Assembly: GCA_964398215.1 (NCBI GenBank)
Contig: CAYNNP010000009.1
Span: 1 to 59,311 of the forward strand
Length of the DNA: 59,311 bases
Direction: 5' to 3'
Origin: CAYNNP01 sp964398215
GTDB lineage: Bacteria; Planctomycetota; Planctomycetia; Pirellulales; Pirellulaceae
The notes under the pieces are model-generated. The model was not told the DNA's origin. It did not search any database and saw only the letters and a list, made by a program, of their open reading frames with translations. This document shows, piece by piece, positions 43,548 through 52,253 of the stretch; positions within the stretch are counted from its first letter, which is position 1; each line of letters opens with the position of its first letter. Position numbers and translations under genes: made by a program.

Positions 43548-44243
43548 ATGAAAGTTCCACAGATAGTATTTGGGTCCAGTGTGCGCGCGGCGGGCAAGGG
43601 TTATCAGATCCTCGGGGCCTCCGCTGGCATTCCCTCTCATGTGCTTCGCGATTTTTGTCGCCGAGCCCCGTCTCACGATGCGCTTGCACAGCCAGAAGTT
43701 GATGCGGAAGGATTCAACTTCTTTGCATCAGGAGAATCAAACTTCATCGTCGCTCGCAGTTTTTTCGGCGGCGCGGAATACAGCGGCCGTGGTGGTCGCG
43801 TCGTATTGACCAACGCCATCGTTTTGAACTCTGCTCAACTTTTGGCCTACGATTTTAGCCCAGCAAGAGTCATTGATACCGCATTGAGTCTGGGCCACAT
43901 GATGCTGACGAAACGCACGGAACCAATCCTGGAACCAATCAATTTGCCCGACCGCCCTTTGCCTCGAACGTTTTCTGTTTCCGAAACCATCCAGCCAGCT
44001 GTTCAGCGGGTCACCAAGCTGATTGCTGATGGCAAGTCTGTCTTGCTGACCGGATTCGCAAACGCCCTGCCGTGCATCGACATGATCGTTCCAGCATTGG
44101 CAAAGTCGAAAGTGCCAAGTTTCTCCAGCGGTATCAACCCGTCGATTCAACGCAGCGTTGACTTGGTCGCGTTAAAGAAACCAAACGTTCGCACCATGCT
44201 AAAATTGAAGCGAGAAAAATTCGTTTGCGTCGATGTGGGCTAA
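43548..44243 (+). CDS. GAP1-like (GTPase-associated protein 1) N-terminal domain protein
   Basis: A 231-residue protein at the end of the operon. The N-terminal part has the spacing of the GAP1 N-terminal domain: QIVFGSS, then KGYQILGASAGI (about 17-28), then a short helix, an FNFF strand near 57, and GGAEYSGRGGRVVLTN (74-89), where the last Gly-Arg-x-Gly block is usual. GAP1 proteins are found next to the DO-GTPase2 type and are thought to be part of the same conflict-type module. The remaining part (about 150-231) shows no motif I can name. The call rests on motif recall, not on a profile match, so I rate it moderate. It ends four bases before the convergent HAD gene. Confidence 0.5.
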   Translation: MKVPQIVFGSSVRAAGKGYQILGASAGIPSHVLRDFCRRAPSHDALAQPEVDAEGFNFFASGESNFIVARSFFGGAEYSGRGGRVVLTNAIVLNSAQLLAYDFSPARVIDTALSLGHMMLTKRTEPILEPINLPDRPLPRTFSVSETIQPAVQRVTKLIADGKSVLLTGFANALPCIDMIVPALAKSKVPSFSSGINPSIQRSVDLVALKKPNVRTMLKLKREKFVCVDVG

Positions 44244-44247
44244 GCCC

Positions 44248-44811
44248 TCAAATCATCTCTCGAATGTCGACACACTGCATTCCAGCAGCGCGAGCGGCTA
44301 CGATTCCAGGCTCGCCATCTTCATAGACCACGCACTCCGCTGGCGGAACACCAAGCCGTCGTGCTGCTTCTAAGAATACATCTGGATCGGGCTTGTGACG
44401 CTCCGTATCTTCACAGGTCACAATTGCCTGAAACCAATCGATGATATTCAAATGCTCTAGCTGTAGATTGACCAGTGCGCGTGTGCCGCCGCTTGCTACC
44501 GCCATCGGTTTCTTGTCACGGTTGTCTTTCGCAATCTGAACAACGGGTTCCACTGGGCCCAGCAAGTCAACAGATTTCAAAAACATTTCTTCTTTCAGTT
44601 GAAGTGCCGCTTCGAAATCGATCGTGACTCCCTGTTGCTCCGCTAGCATCGGAATCACAGTACTGGACGGCGTGCCTGAATGACGAAAGAAGTTTTCGCT
44701 CTCGAGCTGCATGCCATAAGGGGCAAGTGCATCTCGCCAACAAACGAAGTGCGCTTGCATCGAGTCGCAAAGGGTTCCATCACAGTCAAAAATCAGTGCG
44801 TTGATAGCCAT
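44248..44811 (-). CDS. HAD-superfamily hydrolase (beta-phosphoglucomutase-like)
   Basis: A 187-residue HAD phosphatase/phosphomutase. Motif I is FDCDGTLCDS with the nucleophile Asp9 and general acid Asp11, motif II is the Ser in AVASGG, motif III the Lys in RHKPDPDVF, and motif IV is VYEDGEPG. A helical cap lies between motifs I and II, as in beta-phosphoglucomutase. It would hydrolyse or isomerise a small sugar phosphate. ATG start. A lysophospholipase-like gene lies 12 bases upstream on the same strand, and a ThuA-like gene 27 bases before that; the three may be co-transcribed. Confidence 0.88.
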   Translation of the reverse strand: MAINALIFDCDGTLCDSMQAHFVCWRDALAPYGMQLESENFFRHSGTPSSTVIPMLAEQQGVTIDFEAALQLKEEMFLKSVDLLGPVEPVVQIAKDNRDKKPMAVASGGTRALVNLQLEHLNIIDWFQAIVTCEDTERHKPDPDVFLEAARRLGVPPAECVVYEDGEPGIVAARAAGMQCVDIREMI

Positions 44812-44823
44812 ATTTGTTCGTAA

Positions 44824-45693
44824 TCAAGGTTCGTTTGTGTCATCAGCATTGGTTATGAACTGTTTTAACCACTGGACTAAATAGTCAACAACCAGGTTGC
44901 TTGTGACATCGTGATAAAGTTCATGTCGTAGGCCAGGCCACACTTTGTATTGTGCTAGTTCGCCGATCCGAATCGATAGATGTTCGCATGCAGCCTGATC
45001 GATCAAATCGTCTTCGCTGCCATGCATCACAAGTGTTGGCACATCAACTTCCCTCGCATGATCCAGCGCCCAGCGTCCCTGCGCCAAGAGCTGAGTGCCA
45101 AGTTTCAGCCCGATGCGAGAGTGCGTTAGCGGATCATCCTTGTGCTCGCGTGCCTGTTCGTGATCGCTGGTAAGTTTCTCGACCGCAGTCGGCTTATGAA
45201 TTCTTCTGCGTGGAAATAAATGCCCTGTTAGCCAAGCCGCCAACACTTCAGGGCGTTGATGATTTCCAGGCGGCAGAATCATGGGGCTGGAAAGAATGAT
45301 CCCGGTTGGAGCGATAGGATTGCTGCCAAAATGCTCGCGACGCAACAGGTAGTTCAAAACCAAATTCCCGCCCATGCTGTTGCCAAGAATCACGTGAGAA
45401 ACGCCAGGCGATTCGCTGAGCAAGTGGTCTCGGACCGCTGATAGGTCGGCCAACAATTGGTCATAAGATCCCGTGCGTCCGCGTTTGCCAGGCGAACGCC
45501 CGTGCCCTGGCAAGTCATAACCACATAGACTCCAGCCGTGCATCACGACTTGCTTGGCCAGACGTTCATAGCGTCCAGAATGGTCGCCCAGGCCATGAAC
45601 CAAAATCAGAGTGCCACGCGAAGCATCGTCGCCACTCCAGATTCGCGCAAACAAATCGCCGTTAACGCCAGTCGAAAAAATCTGTTCTCGCAC
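44824..45693 (-). CDS. Lysophospholipase / monoacylglycerol-lipase type alpha/beta hydrolase
   Basis: A 289-residue alpha/beta hydrolase of the Hydrolase_4 (PldB/MGL) type. The oxyanion strand is LVHGLGDHSGRY, followed by GYDLPGHGRSPGKRG and the nucleophile elbow GNSMGG (Ser about 107). The catalytic Asp is in MHGSEDDLID and the final His in LRHELYHD. Such enzymes cleave the acyl ester of lysophospholipids or monoacylglycerols. No signal peptide. The start is GTG. It is 12 bases upstream of the HAD gene. Confidence 0.88.
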   Translation of the reverse strand: MREQIFSTGVNGDLFARIWSGDDASRGTLILVHGLGDHSGRYERLAKQVVMHGWSLCGYDLPGHGRSPGKRGRTGSYDQLLADLSAVRDHLLSESPGVSHVILGNSMGGNLVLNYLLRREHFGSNPIAPTGIILSSPMILPPGNHQRPEVLAAWLTGHLFPRRRIHKPTAVEKLTSDHEQAREHKDDPLTHSRIGLKLGTQLLAQGRWALDHAREVDVPTLVMHGSEDDLIDQAACEHLSIRIGELAQYKVWPGLRHELYHDVTSNLVVDYLVQWLKQFITNADDTNEP

Positions 45694-45720
45694 GATTGAT
45701 TTTCTACCTGAGCAGGCTTC

Positions 45721-46491
45721 CTATTCGAGAGCCCACTTCCAACCTGCGTTAACAATCTGTTTCCATGCGTTGGCTTGCATCGTTTCGTTGTGATGACCTA
45801 GTGAGATACCAAACACTTTGGTGCCCTTGATGTTATTGGTCCAAATCACGGGCTCGTCCTTCTTGGTTTCATCGCTCTTTACAGAAGCCAGAACCGTTGT
45901 GTTGGGCCAAACTTTTTCGATGATGTAAAGCTCACCATTGGGTGTCGTGAAACCACTACCAACTGACGCCATGATTGGTGATTTCTTGCCGGCTTCTGTT
46001 ACTTTAACGGTCAGCGGATGCTTTTTCTTTTCATGTCGGCGGCTTGTCACTCCCAGAAACTCTCGCCACGAATCAGCAGTTGGCGCTTTGCGGTACGAAT
46101 GCATGCTGCAGTGAATCACAATGGCCGGAATTTTATTCTCCACATGTGCGTCCACAATCGACTGAACGAACTCGCCATCCGTGATCCCACCAAAGCACTC
46201 ATTGTGAATCACAATATCGAATTCTTTGATCCAGTCTTTCTGTTTGTAGACATCGGCTTTGACGTCACGCTTGCTGCTATACTCCAGAATCGTCCACTTG
46301 ATATCGCCAACGTGATCCGACAGCGCGTTGCTAACGATGCGTTTTTGGTTTTGGTAATCGTGGCAGCAGCCGCCACATACCATCAACGCCCGAATCTTTG
46401 GAGTGCTGGGTTCTGCTGCGGTCGCTGCTCTAACAGGACCGAAAACCAGAAAAAGTCCAATCAAAATGGTAGCCAAACGCATGATTCTCAT
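45721..46491 (-). CDS. Exported ThuA-like domain protein
   Basis: A 256-residue exported protein with a Sec signal (LATILIGLFLVFG, cleavage near AATAAE) and a ThuA-like class I glutamine amidotransferase fold: RALMVCGGCCHDY near residue 32-44 and IPAIVIHCSMHSYR, GHHNETM further on. ThuA proteins act in disaccharide uptake and metabolism in rhizobia, and exported members are numerous in planctomycetes, often with glycan-degradation genes. I use the ATG at 46491; the frame is open earlier and a second ATG lies three codons downstream. No catalytic triad can be assigned with confidence. Confidence 0.82.
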   Translation of the reverse strand: MRIMRLATILIGLFLVFGPVRAATAAEPSTPKIRALMVCGGCCHDYQNQKRIVSNALSDHVGDIKWTILEYSSKRDVKADVYKQKDWIKEFDIVIHNECFGGITDGEFVQSIVDAHVENKIPAIVIHCSMHSYRKAPTADSWREFLGVTSRRHEKKKHPLTVKVTEAGKKSPIMASVGSGFTTPNGELYIIEKVWPNTTVLASVKSDETKKDEPVIWTNNIKGTKVFGISLGHHNETMQANAWKQIVNAGWKWALE

Positions 46492-46625
46492 TCGACAAGC
46501 GGAGTTGATTTCTATTTCGGCACACAACATGCACTACATTGATACTGATACTTGATTTGCCAAGATGTCAGTCGTTCCCAACGAATCAGGTGTTTGATTC
46601 GTCATTCCGAAAGTGGAGTTTACCA

Positions 46626-47111
46626 GTGTTAATGCGGTTGTTGGCGGCTTTCATTCTTGTGCCGCTGGTCGAATTGTACTTGCTTTTTCGATTAGCTGAC
46701 GCGACCGGTCCGCTGTTGACGCTGTCAATCGTCGTTTTGACAGGAATCATCGGCTCGATTTTGGCGAAAAACGAGGGGATTCGAGCGCTTTCAAGATTCC
46801 AGACTGCGGCCAGTGAGGGCCGAATGCCTAGCAAAGAAATCCAAGATGGATTGATGATTATCTTCGCCGCTGCACTGTTATTGACACCTGGCATCCTGAC
46901 CGACACTCTGGGATTCACTTTACTGCTTCCCATGGGCCGCGAATTCATGCGGCGCCACGTTCTATCCAGAATGTTGAAGGGTGTAAAAGTCAATGTCACC
47001 AGCAGCACTAATGCCGATGCGTGGCAAGACGGTGCGCCATTCGACCCACATGATCGAAAGTGGCAAGGCAAAACCGTCGAAGGACGCGTCGTTCAAGACC
47101 GCAGCCCTTAG
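46626..47111 (+). CDS. FxsA family cytoplasmic membrane protein
   Basis: A 161-residue protein with the FxsA pattern: an N-terminal hydrophobic segment (LLAAFILVPLVELYLLF), a second from about 30-50 (LTLSIVVLTGIIGS), then the amphipathic IRALSRFQTA and the third and fourth hydrophobic stretches (LMIIFAAALLLTPGILTD, LGFTLLLP). FxsA in E. coli suppresses F exclusion of phage T7. I use the GTG at 46626 because a GGAG site lies seven bases upstream; an ATG two codons later gives nearly the same protein. Divergent from the ThuA-like gene with about 135 bases between. Role here not known. Confidence 0.85.
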   Translation: MLMRLLAAFILVPLVELYLLFRLADATGPLLTLSIVVLTGIIGSILAKNEGIRALSRFQTAASEGRMPSKEIQDGLMIIFAAALLLTPGILTDTLGFTLLLPMGREFMRRHVLSRMLKGVKVNVTSSTNADAWQDGAPFDPHDRKWQGKTVEGRVVQDRSP

Positions 47112-47824
47112 CTCAAGCGAGCAGCGGTAGCGCCCGCTCATACCTCACGACGTCAAATGCATATTGGTTATCCGCCGTTCGGATCAGCGATGTTCGTTTC
47201 GGGAGAGAGCGTCGCGCGACCATGAAAATGACAATCGGGCAAATCTTGGTCTGGCGGAAAAATGCGTGCCTGTTCCTCGCTCAACACGTATTTGCCGCGG
47301 GCGAGAAAATCGCATCTGCACGAACTCGATACCGTAGTGAGAAACTCGACGATTTGGTCGGGGTATTTCTGGCGTGCCGCACGCATGAATGGAACTAGAT
47401 CCCAAGTTTCATGGGCGGATCAGCGTCACTTGAATTAACGGTAACGCTTTTAGGGTACCGCGTCAAAGATGACGAAAAGTTTACGGCACGATCAGCCCAA
47501 GATTCCATAGCTCATCCAAAAACGACCAGCGTCACCGAGCAGCCTATGTGATTTCCATTTATAAAAACGACATGCGGTGATTCGTGTGCATCAGCGCTAA
47601 TGTCCTTTCAACATCAACACTAAACGGCCGATAGTCTGTATCGTTGGCAGGCCGCTTCCCACTACTGACATTAACGGAAAACTGTTCGTGTTGTGATTTG
47701 CTCAAAAGAAGAGTGGCCAACCTACATGTTCGATTTGGCGATGATCCAAATGTAGGAACTAAGTCCTACAATCTCTAAAATTGATTCGCCCTGGGTTCAA
47801 ATACCAGTGGCAGCGCGGCTTGCC
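47112..47824. other. Long non-coding stretch with a weak ORF
   Basis: About 710 bases between FxsA and the protease gene. A 7-base inverted repeat, CCTACAT at 47721-47727 and ATGTAGG at 47750-47756, is present. Near 47789-47810 a T-arm-like GGTTCAAATACC occurs, but no tRNA can be folded around it. The only protein-like frame is at 47168-47386 on the minus strand. Otherwise I see nothing. Confidence 0.5.
47168..47386 (-). CDS. Possible small protein or gene fragment
   Basis: A 72-codon frame whose composition looks protein-like (for example ARQKYPDQIVEFLTTVSSSC and ARGKYVLSEEQARIFPPDQ) but with no family I recognise. The frame continues upstream of the ATG for about 11 codons (AHETWDLVPF) to a stop, without an earlier start, which could mean an eroded gene end. 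No ribosome binding site is evident. Doubtful call. Confidence 0.3.
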   Translation of the reverse strand: MRAARQKYPDQIVEFLTTVSSSCRCDFLARGKYVLSEEQARIFPPDQDLPDCHFHGRATLSPETNIADPNGG

Positions 47825-49276
47825 TTAGCGAATTGGTACGATCGCTCTAGTGTTGCCTCGGCGGACGACAATCTGTACGGCGGCTCGGCGGCGGCGAACT
47901 TCGTCCATGACCTCTGAGAAAGCGTCGGCCGACTTGAGCTCCACTCCGCCAGCAGATTCAATCACGTCACCTTCCTTCAAGCCGATGGTGTCAGCATCAG
48001 AGTTGTCACGGATGTTGGTGACAATCAGACCTGAGCGAAGTCCGCTGTAGCCGTACTTGCGCATCGTGTCATCGTTCACGGGAACCAATTGTGCGCCAAG
48101 TACTTCGCCTGATTCGAATCTTGCCATCAAGCCTCCCGTGCGCTCACGCAAGTGGACGGCCACCTGCAGTACTTTGCCAGCGCGATTGACTTTCATCTTG
48201 ATGACTGAATTGGGCGGGCGACTAGCAACATAGTTGCGAAGTTGTCCACCCGATTTAACGGGTGTGCCGTCCAGTTCTGTGACCACATCACCTGGTTGCA
48301 GTCCCGATTTTGCGGCTGGTTGATCTTCCAAGACGCTGACGACCATCGCTCCGGCGTTGACGGGCAAATCGAATTCCTTGCTTAGTTGTGGAGTCACGTC
48401 ATGGACTTGAGCGCCCAGGAATCCACGTTTGACGACACCGTCGTTGACGATCGAATTCAAAACTGGTTTTGCCAATGAAACGGGGATCGCAAACCCAATC
48501 CCTGCGCTCGTTCCCGAACGAGAGAGAATCGCGGTATTGATTCCTACAAGCTCACCACGAAGATTCACGAGGGCTCCACCAGAGTTGCCTGGATTGATCG
48601 CTGCGTCGGTTTGCAGAAAGTCCTCAAAGCCTTCACCATCTTTGATGATGTTTTGATCTCGATTCTTGCCGCTGATGATTCCGGCGGTGACTGTGTGATC
48701 CAAACCAAACGGACTGCCGATCGCAAGCACCCAATCTCCCACTCGGATTTCGTCCGAGTCTCCGAAGGTTGCAGGCACCAAACCATTGGCATCGACTTTG
48801 ACGACCGCTAGATCTGTTTCCGGGTCCGTGCCGACAATGCGGCCTGCCACCGTGCGTCCGTCGTTCAGTTCAACATCCAACTCTTCAGCGTCTTCAACAA
48901 CGTGGTTGTTTGTTAGGATGTAACCATCACGACTAACAATCACTCCACTGCCCATTCCGGTTTCCCGTTGGGCTCGTTCAACTGAGCGGCGGTCACCGAA
49001 AATGTCACCGATGTCATTTCGCATTCCGCGCCGCCGAACAAACGTCTGCTTGATGCTGATCGACACGACACTTGGTTGAAGCATTTCAGCGACATTGCGA
49101 AATGCGGCTGATAGATCTTGTGCAGCCGCTAGATTTGCAGGCGCACCAACTCGGTCTTGGGCAACCGCGTCGCCGCTACGAATACCGTCGGGCAGGCTCA
49201 TGACGACGCCCATTGCCAGCGCGCCAACCAAAAGAGATCCAAGGGCGAGACTTACGTTTTTCCAGAGTCGGTCCAT
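47825..49276 (-). CDS. DegP/DegQ/HtrA-type periplasmic serine protease
   Basis: A 483-residue protease. A basic N-terminus and hydrophobic segment (about 9-28) direct it to the cell envelope. The trypsin-like domain holds the triad His125 (LTNNHVV), Asp155 (ETDLAVVK) and Ser232 (INPGNSGGAL). Two PDZ domains follow (about 285-375, GFLGAQV and later VVTELDGTPV; about 385-480, SGLIVTNI and EGDVIESAGG). HtrA proteins degrade misfolded envelope proteins and can act as chaperones. I use the ATG at 49276 because a GGAG site lies nine bases upstream; the frame is open to an earlier TTG. Single gene. It is divergent from the uracil phosphoribosyltransferase gene. Confidence 0.94.
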   Translation of the reverse strand: MDRLWKNVSLALGSLLVGALAMGVVMSLPDGIRSGDAVAQDRVGAPANLAAAQDLSAAFRNVAEMLQPSVVSISIKQTFVRRRGMRNDIGDIFGDRRSVERAQRETGMGSGVIVSRDGYILTNNHVVEDAEELDVELNDGRTVAGRIVGTDPETDLAVVKVDANGLVPATFGDSDEIRVGDWVLAIGSPFGLDHTVTAGIISGKNRDQNIIKDGEGFEDFLQTDAAINPGNSGGALVNLRGELVGINTAILSRSGTSAGIGFAIPVSLAKPVLNSIVNDGVVKRGFLGAQVHDVTPQLSKEFDLPVNAGAMVVSVLEDQPAAKSGLQPGDVVTELDGTPVKSGGQLRNYVASRPPNSVIKMKVNRAGKVLQVAVHLRERTGGLMARFESGEVLGAQLVPVNDDTMRKYGYSGLRSGLIVTNIRDNSDADTIGLKEGDVIESAGGVELKSADAFSEVMDEVRRRRAAVQIVVRRGNTRAIVPIR

Positions 49277-49608
49277 GGTGATAAGCTCCAATCACTATCT
49301 CAAAATTGTACAAAAATGGGCAACGTTCGAACGGCTAGCTTGTGTTGGCTTTGGCCGTCCGTACGATGGTAAAAGTTTGTCTTCTGTAAAGAATACGCAA
49401 CCATGCGGGGAATGCAAACACGAGTTGATGGCCCGGGAACCAGGGCTGAGTGCCGCTGCCTTGGTTTTCGTTCAATATCGGGATAGCAAATGCTTGAAGT
49501 TTGATGAGCACCCGGAAGAATCGTTTACAGGACACGCACTTCAGAGAATCTGAATTTGGCGTAGAATGTGGATTCATCCGCCAACTCCTCCGCCCTCAGT
49601 ACGTTGTA
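49277..49608. other. Divergent intergenic region before upp
   Basis: About 330 bases between the divergent protease and uracil phosphoribosyltransferase starts. It must contain both promoters, but I see no convincing -10/-35 pair, riboswitch or hairpin. An open frame continues upstream of the upp start to about 49501 in the same frame, but its translation has no resemblance to the family. Confidence 0.45.
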
Positions 49609-50244
49609 GTGAATCACGTAACCAAGATCGACCATCCGCTTGTTGATCATCATTTGTGCACCGTCCGGGACAAGGACACGTCGCCCCGAGAATTTCGTCT
49701 GGCAATTCACCGATTGGCAATGTTGCTAGCCGTTGAATCGACTCGGGACCTGCCGACCAGTGACATTACGATACGCACACCTCTGGCGGATGCCGCTTGC
49801 AAGACCATGTCAGTCGAAGTCGGAATCGTTCCGATCTTGCGTGCTGGTCTTGGGATGGTAAATCCCTTGTTAGAGCTGTTGCCTGATGCGGCAGTTTGGC
49901 ATTTGGGATTGTATCGCAACGAAGAAACGGCCGAGCCGGTTGGCTATTACGATAAACTTCCCAGCAAGAATGCTCCGAACATTGCGTTGGTCGTGGACCC
50001 GATGCTGGCAACCGGCGGCTCAGTGGATTTGGTTATACGGCGATTGATGAAATGGGGCGTCAACGAGATCCGCGTGCTAAGTGTGATCGCGTCCCAGGCC
50101 GGTATCGATCGCGTGGCAAGTGATTTTCCTGACGTCAAAATTTATGTTGCCGCAATCGACCCAGAGCTAAATGACCAGTCGTTCATCGTACCCGGACTTG
50201 GGGACGCTGGCGATCGGATATTCGATACTCCGCAACACGATTAG
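49609..50244 (+). CDS. upp: Uracil phosphoribosyltransferase
   Basis: Salvage enzyme that forms UMP from uracil and PRPP. The 211-residue protein matches the family length (about 208) when started at the GTG at 49609, which places NHVTKIDHPLVDHHL and VRDKDTSPREFR at the N-terminus as in E. coli Upp. The PRPP-binding loop is VVDPMLATGGS (128-137), and the uracil-binding C-terminal part YVAAIDPELND and GLGDAGDRIF is intact. The frame is open a further 36 codons upstream to an ATG, but those residues do not resemble the family. It converges on the ABC-F gene. Confidence 0.93.
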   Translation: MNHVTKIDHPLVDHHLCTVRDKDTSPREFRLAIHRLAMLLAVESTRDLPTSDITIRTPLADAACKTMSVEVGIVPILRAGLGMVNPLLELLPDAAVWHLGLYRNEETAEPVGYYDKLPSKNAPNIALVVDPMLATGGSVDLVIRRLMKWGVNEIRVLSVIASQAGIDRVASDFPDVKIYVAAIDPELNDQSFIVPGLGDAGDRIFDTPQHD

Positions 50245-50265
50245 TGCTTTGAAGCGGGGCGCAAA

Positions 50266-52047
50266 TTAGAAATCGCCACTAAGCTCCATCCAGCGTTCTT
50301 CGGCTTCTGACAATTGTTCTGCGATCTTGCTTTGTTCTTCGTGAAGCTGCATTGCCTTGGTCGGATCGGTTTCGTTTAAAAGTTGTTTGGCCAGATCATT
50401 TTTTTCGCCGTCCAAGCGAGCGATCTTCTTTTCTAGATTCTTGATCTCTTTACCGATCTTTCGTTGATCCTTGTGAGCTTGCCGAGAATCTGTACTCTTC
50501 TTTTTCGGCGATTTGTCTCCACCACCCTTGCTGGCGTTGCGTTGACGTTCGCCTTCGTCAATCTCGCTCTCGACCGACTCAAGGTACGAATCGTAGTTGC
50601 CAAAGTAGTTTTTGACGTTGCCATCACGAACTTCGATGACGTTGGTCGCAACGCGTCCCATGAAGTGCCGATCGTGACTTGTGAATATGACGGTGCCTTT
50701 GTAGGCCAAAAGTGCCTCTGCGAGCGCTTCGACCGTTTCGACATCCAAGTGGTTACCCGGTTCGTCCAGCACCAGGACGTTCGCTGTCCCCAGCAGTAGT
50801 CCAGCAAGACACAGTCGAGCACGTTCACCACCACTTAAAACCTTGATTTTTTTGTTGATGTGTTCGTCGCGAAACAGCAGTGCTCCCGCCATCGACAAAC
50901 ATTCTTGCCGAGTCTTATCAGAATTGGAGTAGTACTCGAGGTGTTCGATGACCGTGTGCCGATCATCCAGACTTGTGTAAACATGTTGCGCATAGGTACC
51001 GATCTCGATCCCGTGGCCCCACTTCATGTTGCCGCCTAGAGGGTCCAGAGAATGGACTAGCGTGCGCAGCAGCGTCGTCTTGCCTTGTCCATTGTCACCC
51101 ACGATTGCCGCACGCTGTCCATGCTCGATTTCCAGTTGTATGTTATCGGCGACTTGGTGGTCTGGATATCCGATAGCAAGCTCTTCGCATCGAACGGCAG
51201 TTCCTTGTCGCGGTTGAATGATTGGCGCGCGAATGTTTGCGGTTGCTTCGGCGTTTTCGATTTCGATCGTCTTGCCCATCAGCTTTTCCAATTGCTTGGC
51301 TTTGCTGCGCGCTTGGCTTGCGGTTGCCGCGTTCGCCCGATTCTTTTCAATGAACCGTTCAAGTTGTTTTTGCTTGGCGATCACGGATGCATTGACACGG
51401 CGATCATGCTCCAGTCGTTCGTCCCGATAGGTCAAGAAGGAATCGATTTTCCCTGGAAACATCGTCAGCTTGCCGCGCCCGAGTTCCAGCGTTTGCGAGC
51501 ATGTCGCTTTCAAGAATGCGCGGTCGTGACTGACAATCAAAGCGGCTTTGTTGAAGTCGCGTAGAAAGTGCTCCAGTAGAATTTGCGTCCGTAGGTCCAA
51601 GAAGTTCGTCGGTTCGTCTAGCATCAACAAATTGGGATCATGCAACAGTAGAGCCGCAAGTTTGACCCTCGTCTGCCAGCCACCAGAAAGCTCTTTCACC
51701 GGTCCTTCGAGGTAGGCTCCTTTCAGCTCAAACTGCCCGGCAATTTCACCACAACGCCAATCAGGTTGCTCGCTGTCTCGCATCAGGAAGTCTAACGCGG
51801 ACTCACCCGGCTTGAACGGATCGTGTTGCCGTAAGTAACCAATCCGAAGCGTAGGGTGGTGGATGACCTCGCCCTTTTCAACTTCTTCGTCGCCAAGCAA
51901 AACTTTCAACAGAGTCGACTTGCCTGCTCCGTTGCGACCGATGAAACCGACTTTGACATTATCCACCAATGAAAGCTCGGCGCCGTCCAATAGAACTTGG
52001 TCACCGAAACGTTTATGAGCGTCACGAACTTGGATCAAAACTGCCAT
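50266..52047 (-). CDS. ABC-F family ATPase (Uup/YheS-like)
   Basis: A 593-residue soluble protein with two ABC domains and no membrane segment. Domain 1 has Walker A GRNGAGKST, signature LSGGWQTR and Walker B LMLDEPTNFLD. Domain 2 has GDNGQGKTT, LSGGERAR and VLVLDEPGNHLD, where Gly replaces the usual Thr of DEPTNHLD. Between them lies the ABC-F linker with the long helical P-site arm (about 215-275: RVNASVIAKQKQLERF). The C-terminus (about 510-593) is a Uup-type charged coiled coil. ABC-F proteins act on the ribosome to aid translation or resist antibiotics. It is a stand-alone gene; no evidence of a resistance role. Confidence 0.92.
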   Translation of the reverse strand: MAVLIQVRDAHKRFGDQVLLDGAELSLVDNVKVGFIGRNGAGKSTLLKVLLGDEEVEKGEVIHHPTLRIGYLRQHDPFKPGESALDFLMRDSEQPDWRCGEIAGQFELKGAYLEGPVKELSGGWQTRVKLAALLLHDPNLLMLDEPTNFLDLRTQILLEHFLRDFNKAALIVSHDRAFLKATCSQTLELGRGKLTMFPGKIDSFLTYRDERLEHDRRVNASVIAKQKQLERFIEKNRANAATASQARSKAKQLEKLMGKTIEIENAEATANIRAPIIQPRQGTAVRCEELAIGYPDHQVADNIQLEIEHGQRAAIVGDNGQGKTTLLRTLVHSLDPLGGNMKWGHGIEIGTYAQHVYTSLDDRHTVIEHLEYYSNSDKTRQECLSMAGALLFRDEHINKKIKVLSGGERARLCLAGLLLGTANVLVLDEPGNHLDVETVEALAEALLAYKGTVIFTSHDRHFMGRVATNVIEVRDGNVKNYFGNYDSYLESVESEIDEGERQRNASKGGGDKSPKKKSTDSRQAHKDQRKIGKEIKNLEKKIARLDGEKNDLAKQLLNETDPTKAMQLHEEQSKIAEQLSEAEERWMELSGDF

Positions 52048-52253
52048 CGAAATACGTTTTTAAAAGGCCGACGAGGAGCGAAATGCGAAATTGAAGAACT
52101 GGGGCCTTAGCGTAACATGAGTCCAGGTTTTCTCCCACAGGATCTGATCACACAACCGCATCTTGCCATGCGGATGAGAAGAATCGGCCCATCATCAGGG
52201 CCTATCGTGAATGCCGGTTGCGCAAGAGAATGTCACGACGAAATTCGTCTCGG

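Noticed and set aside
33302..44243. A flagellar chemotaxis operon
   Set aside because: There is no CheY-only protein, CheR, CheB, motor or flagellin gene, and the downstream genes are of a different kind.
47785..47820. tRNA T-arm-like sequence GGTTCAAATACC
   Set aside because: The stem has a mismatch and no matching acceptor, D-arm or anticodon arm can be placed upstream.
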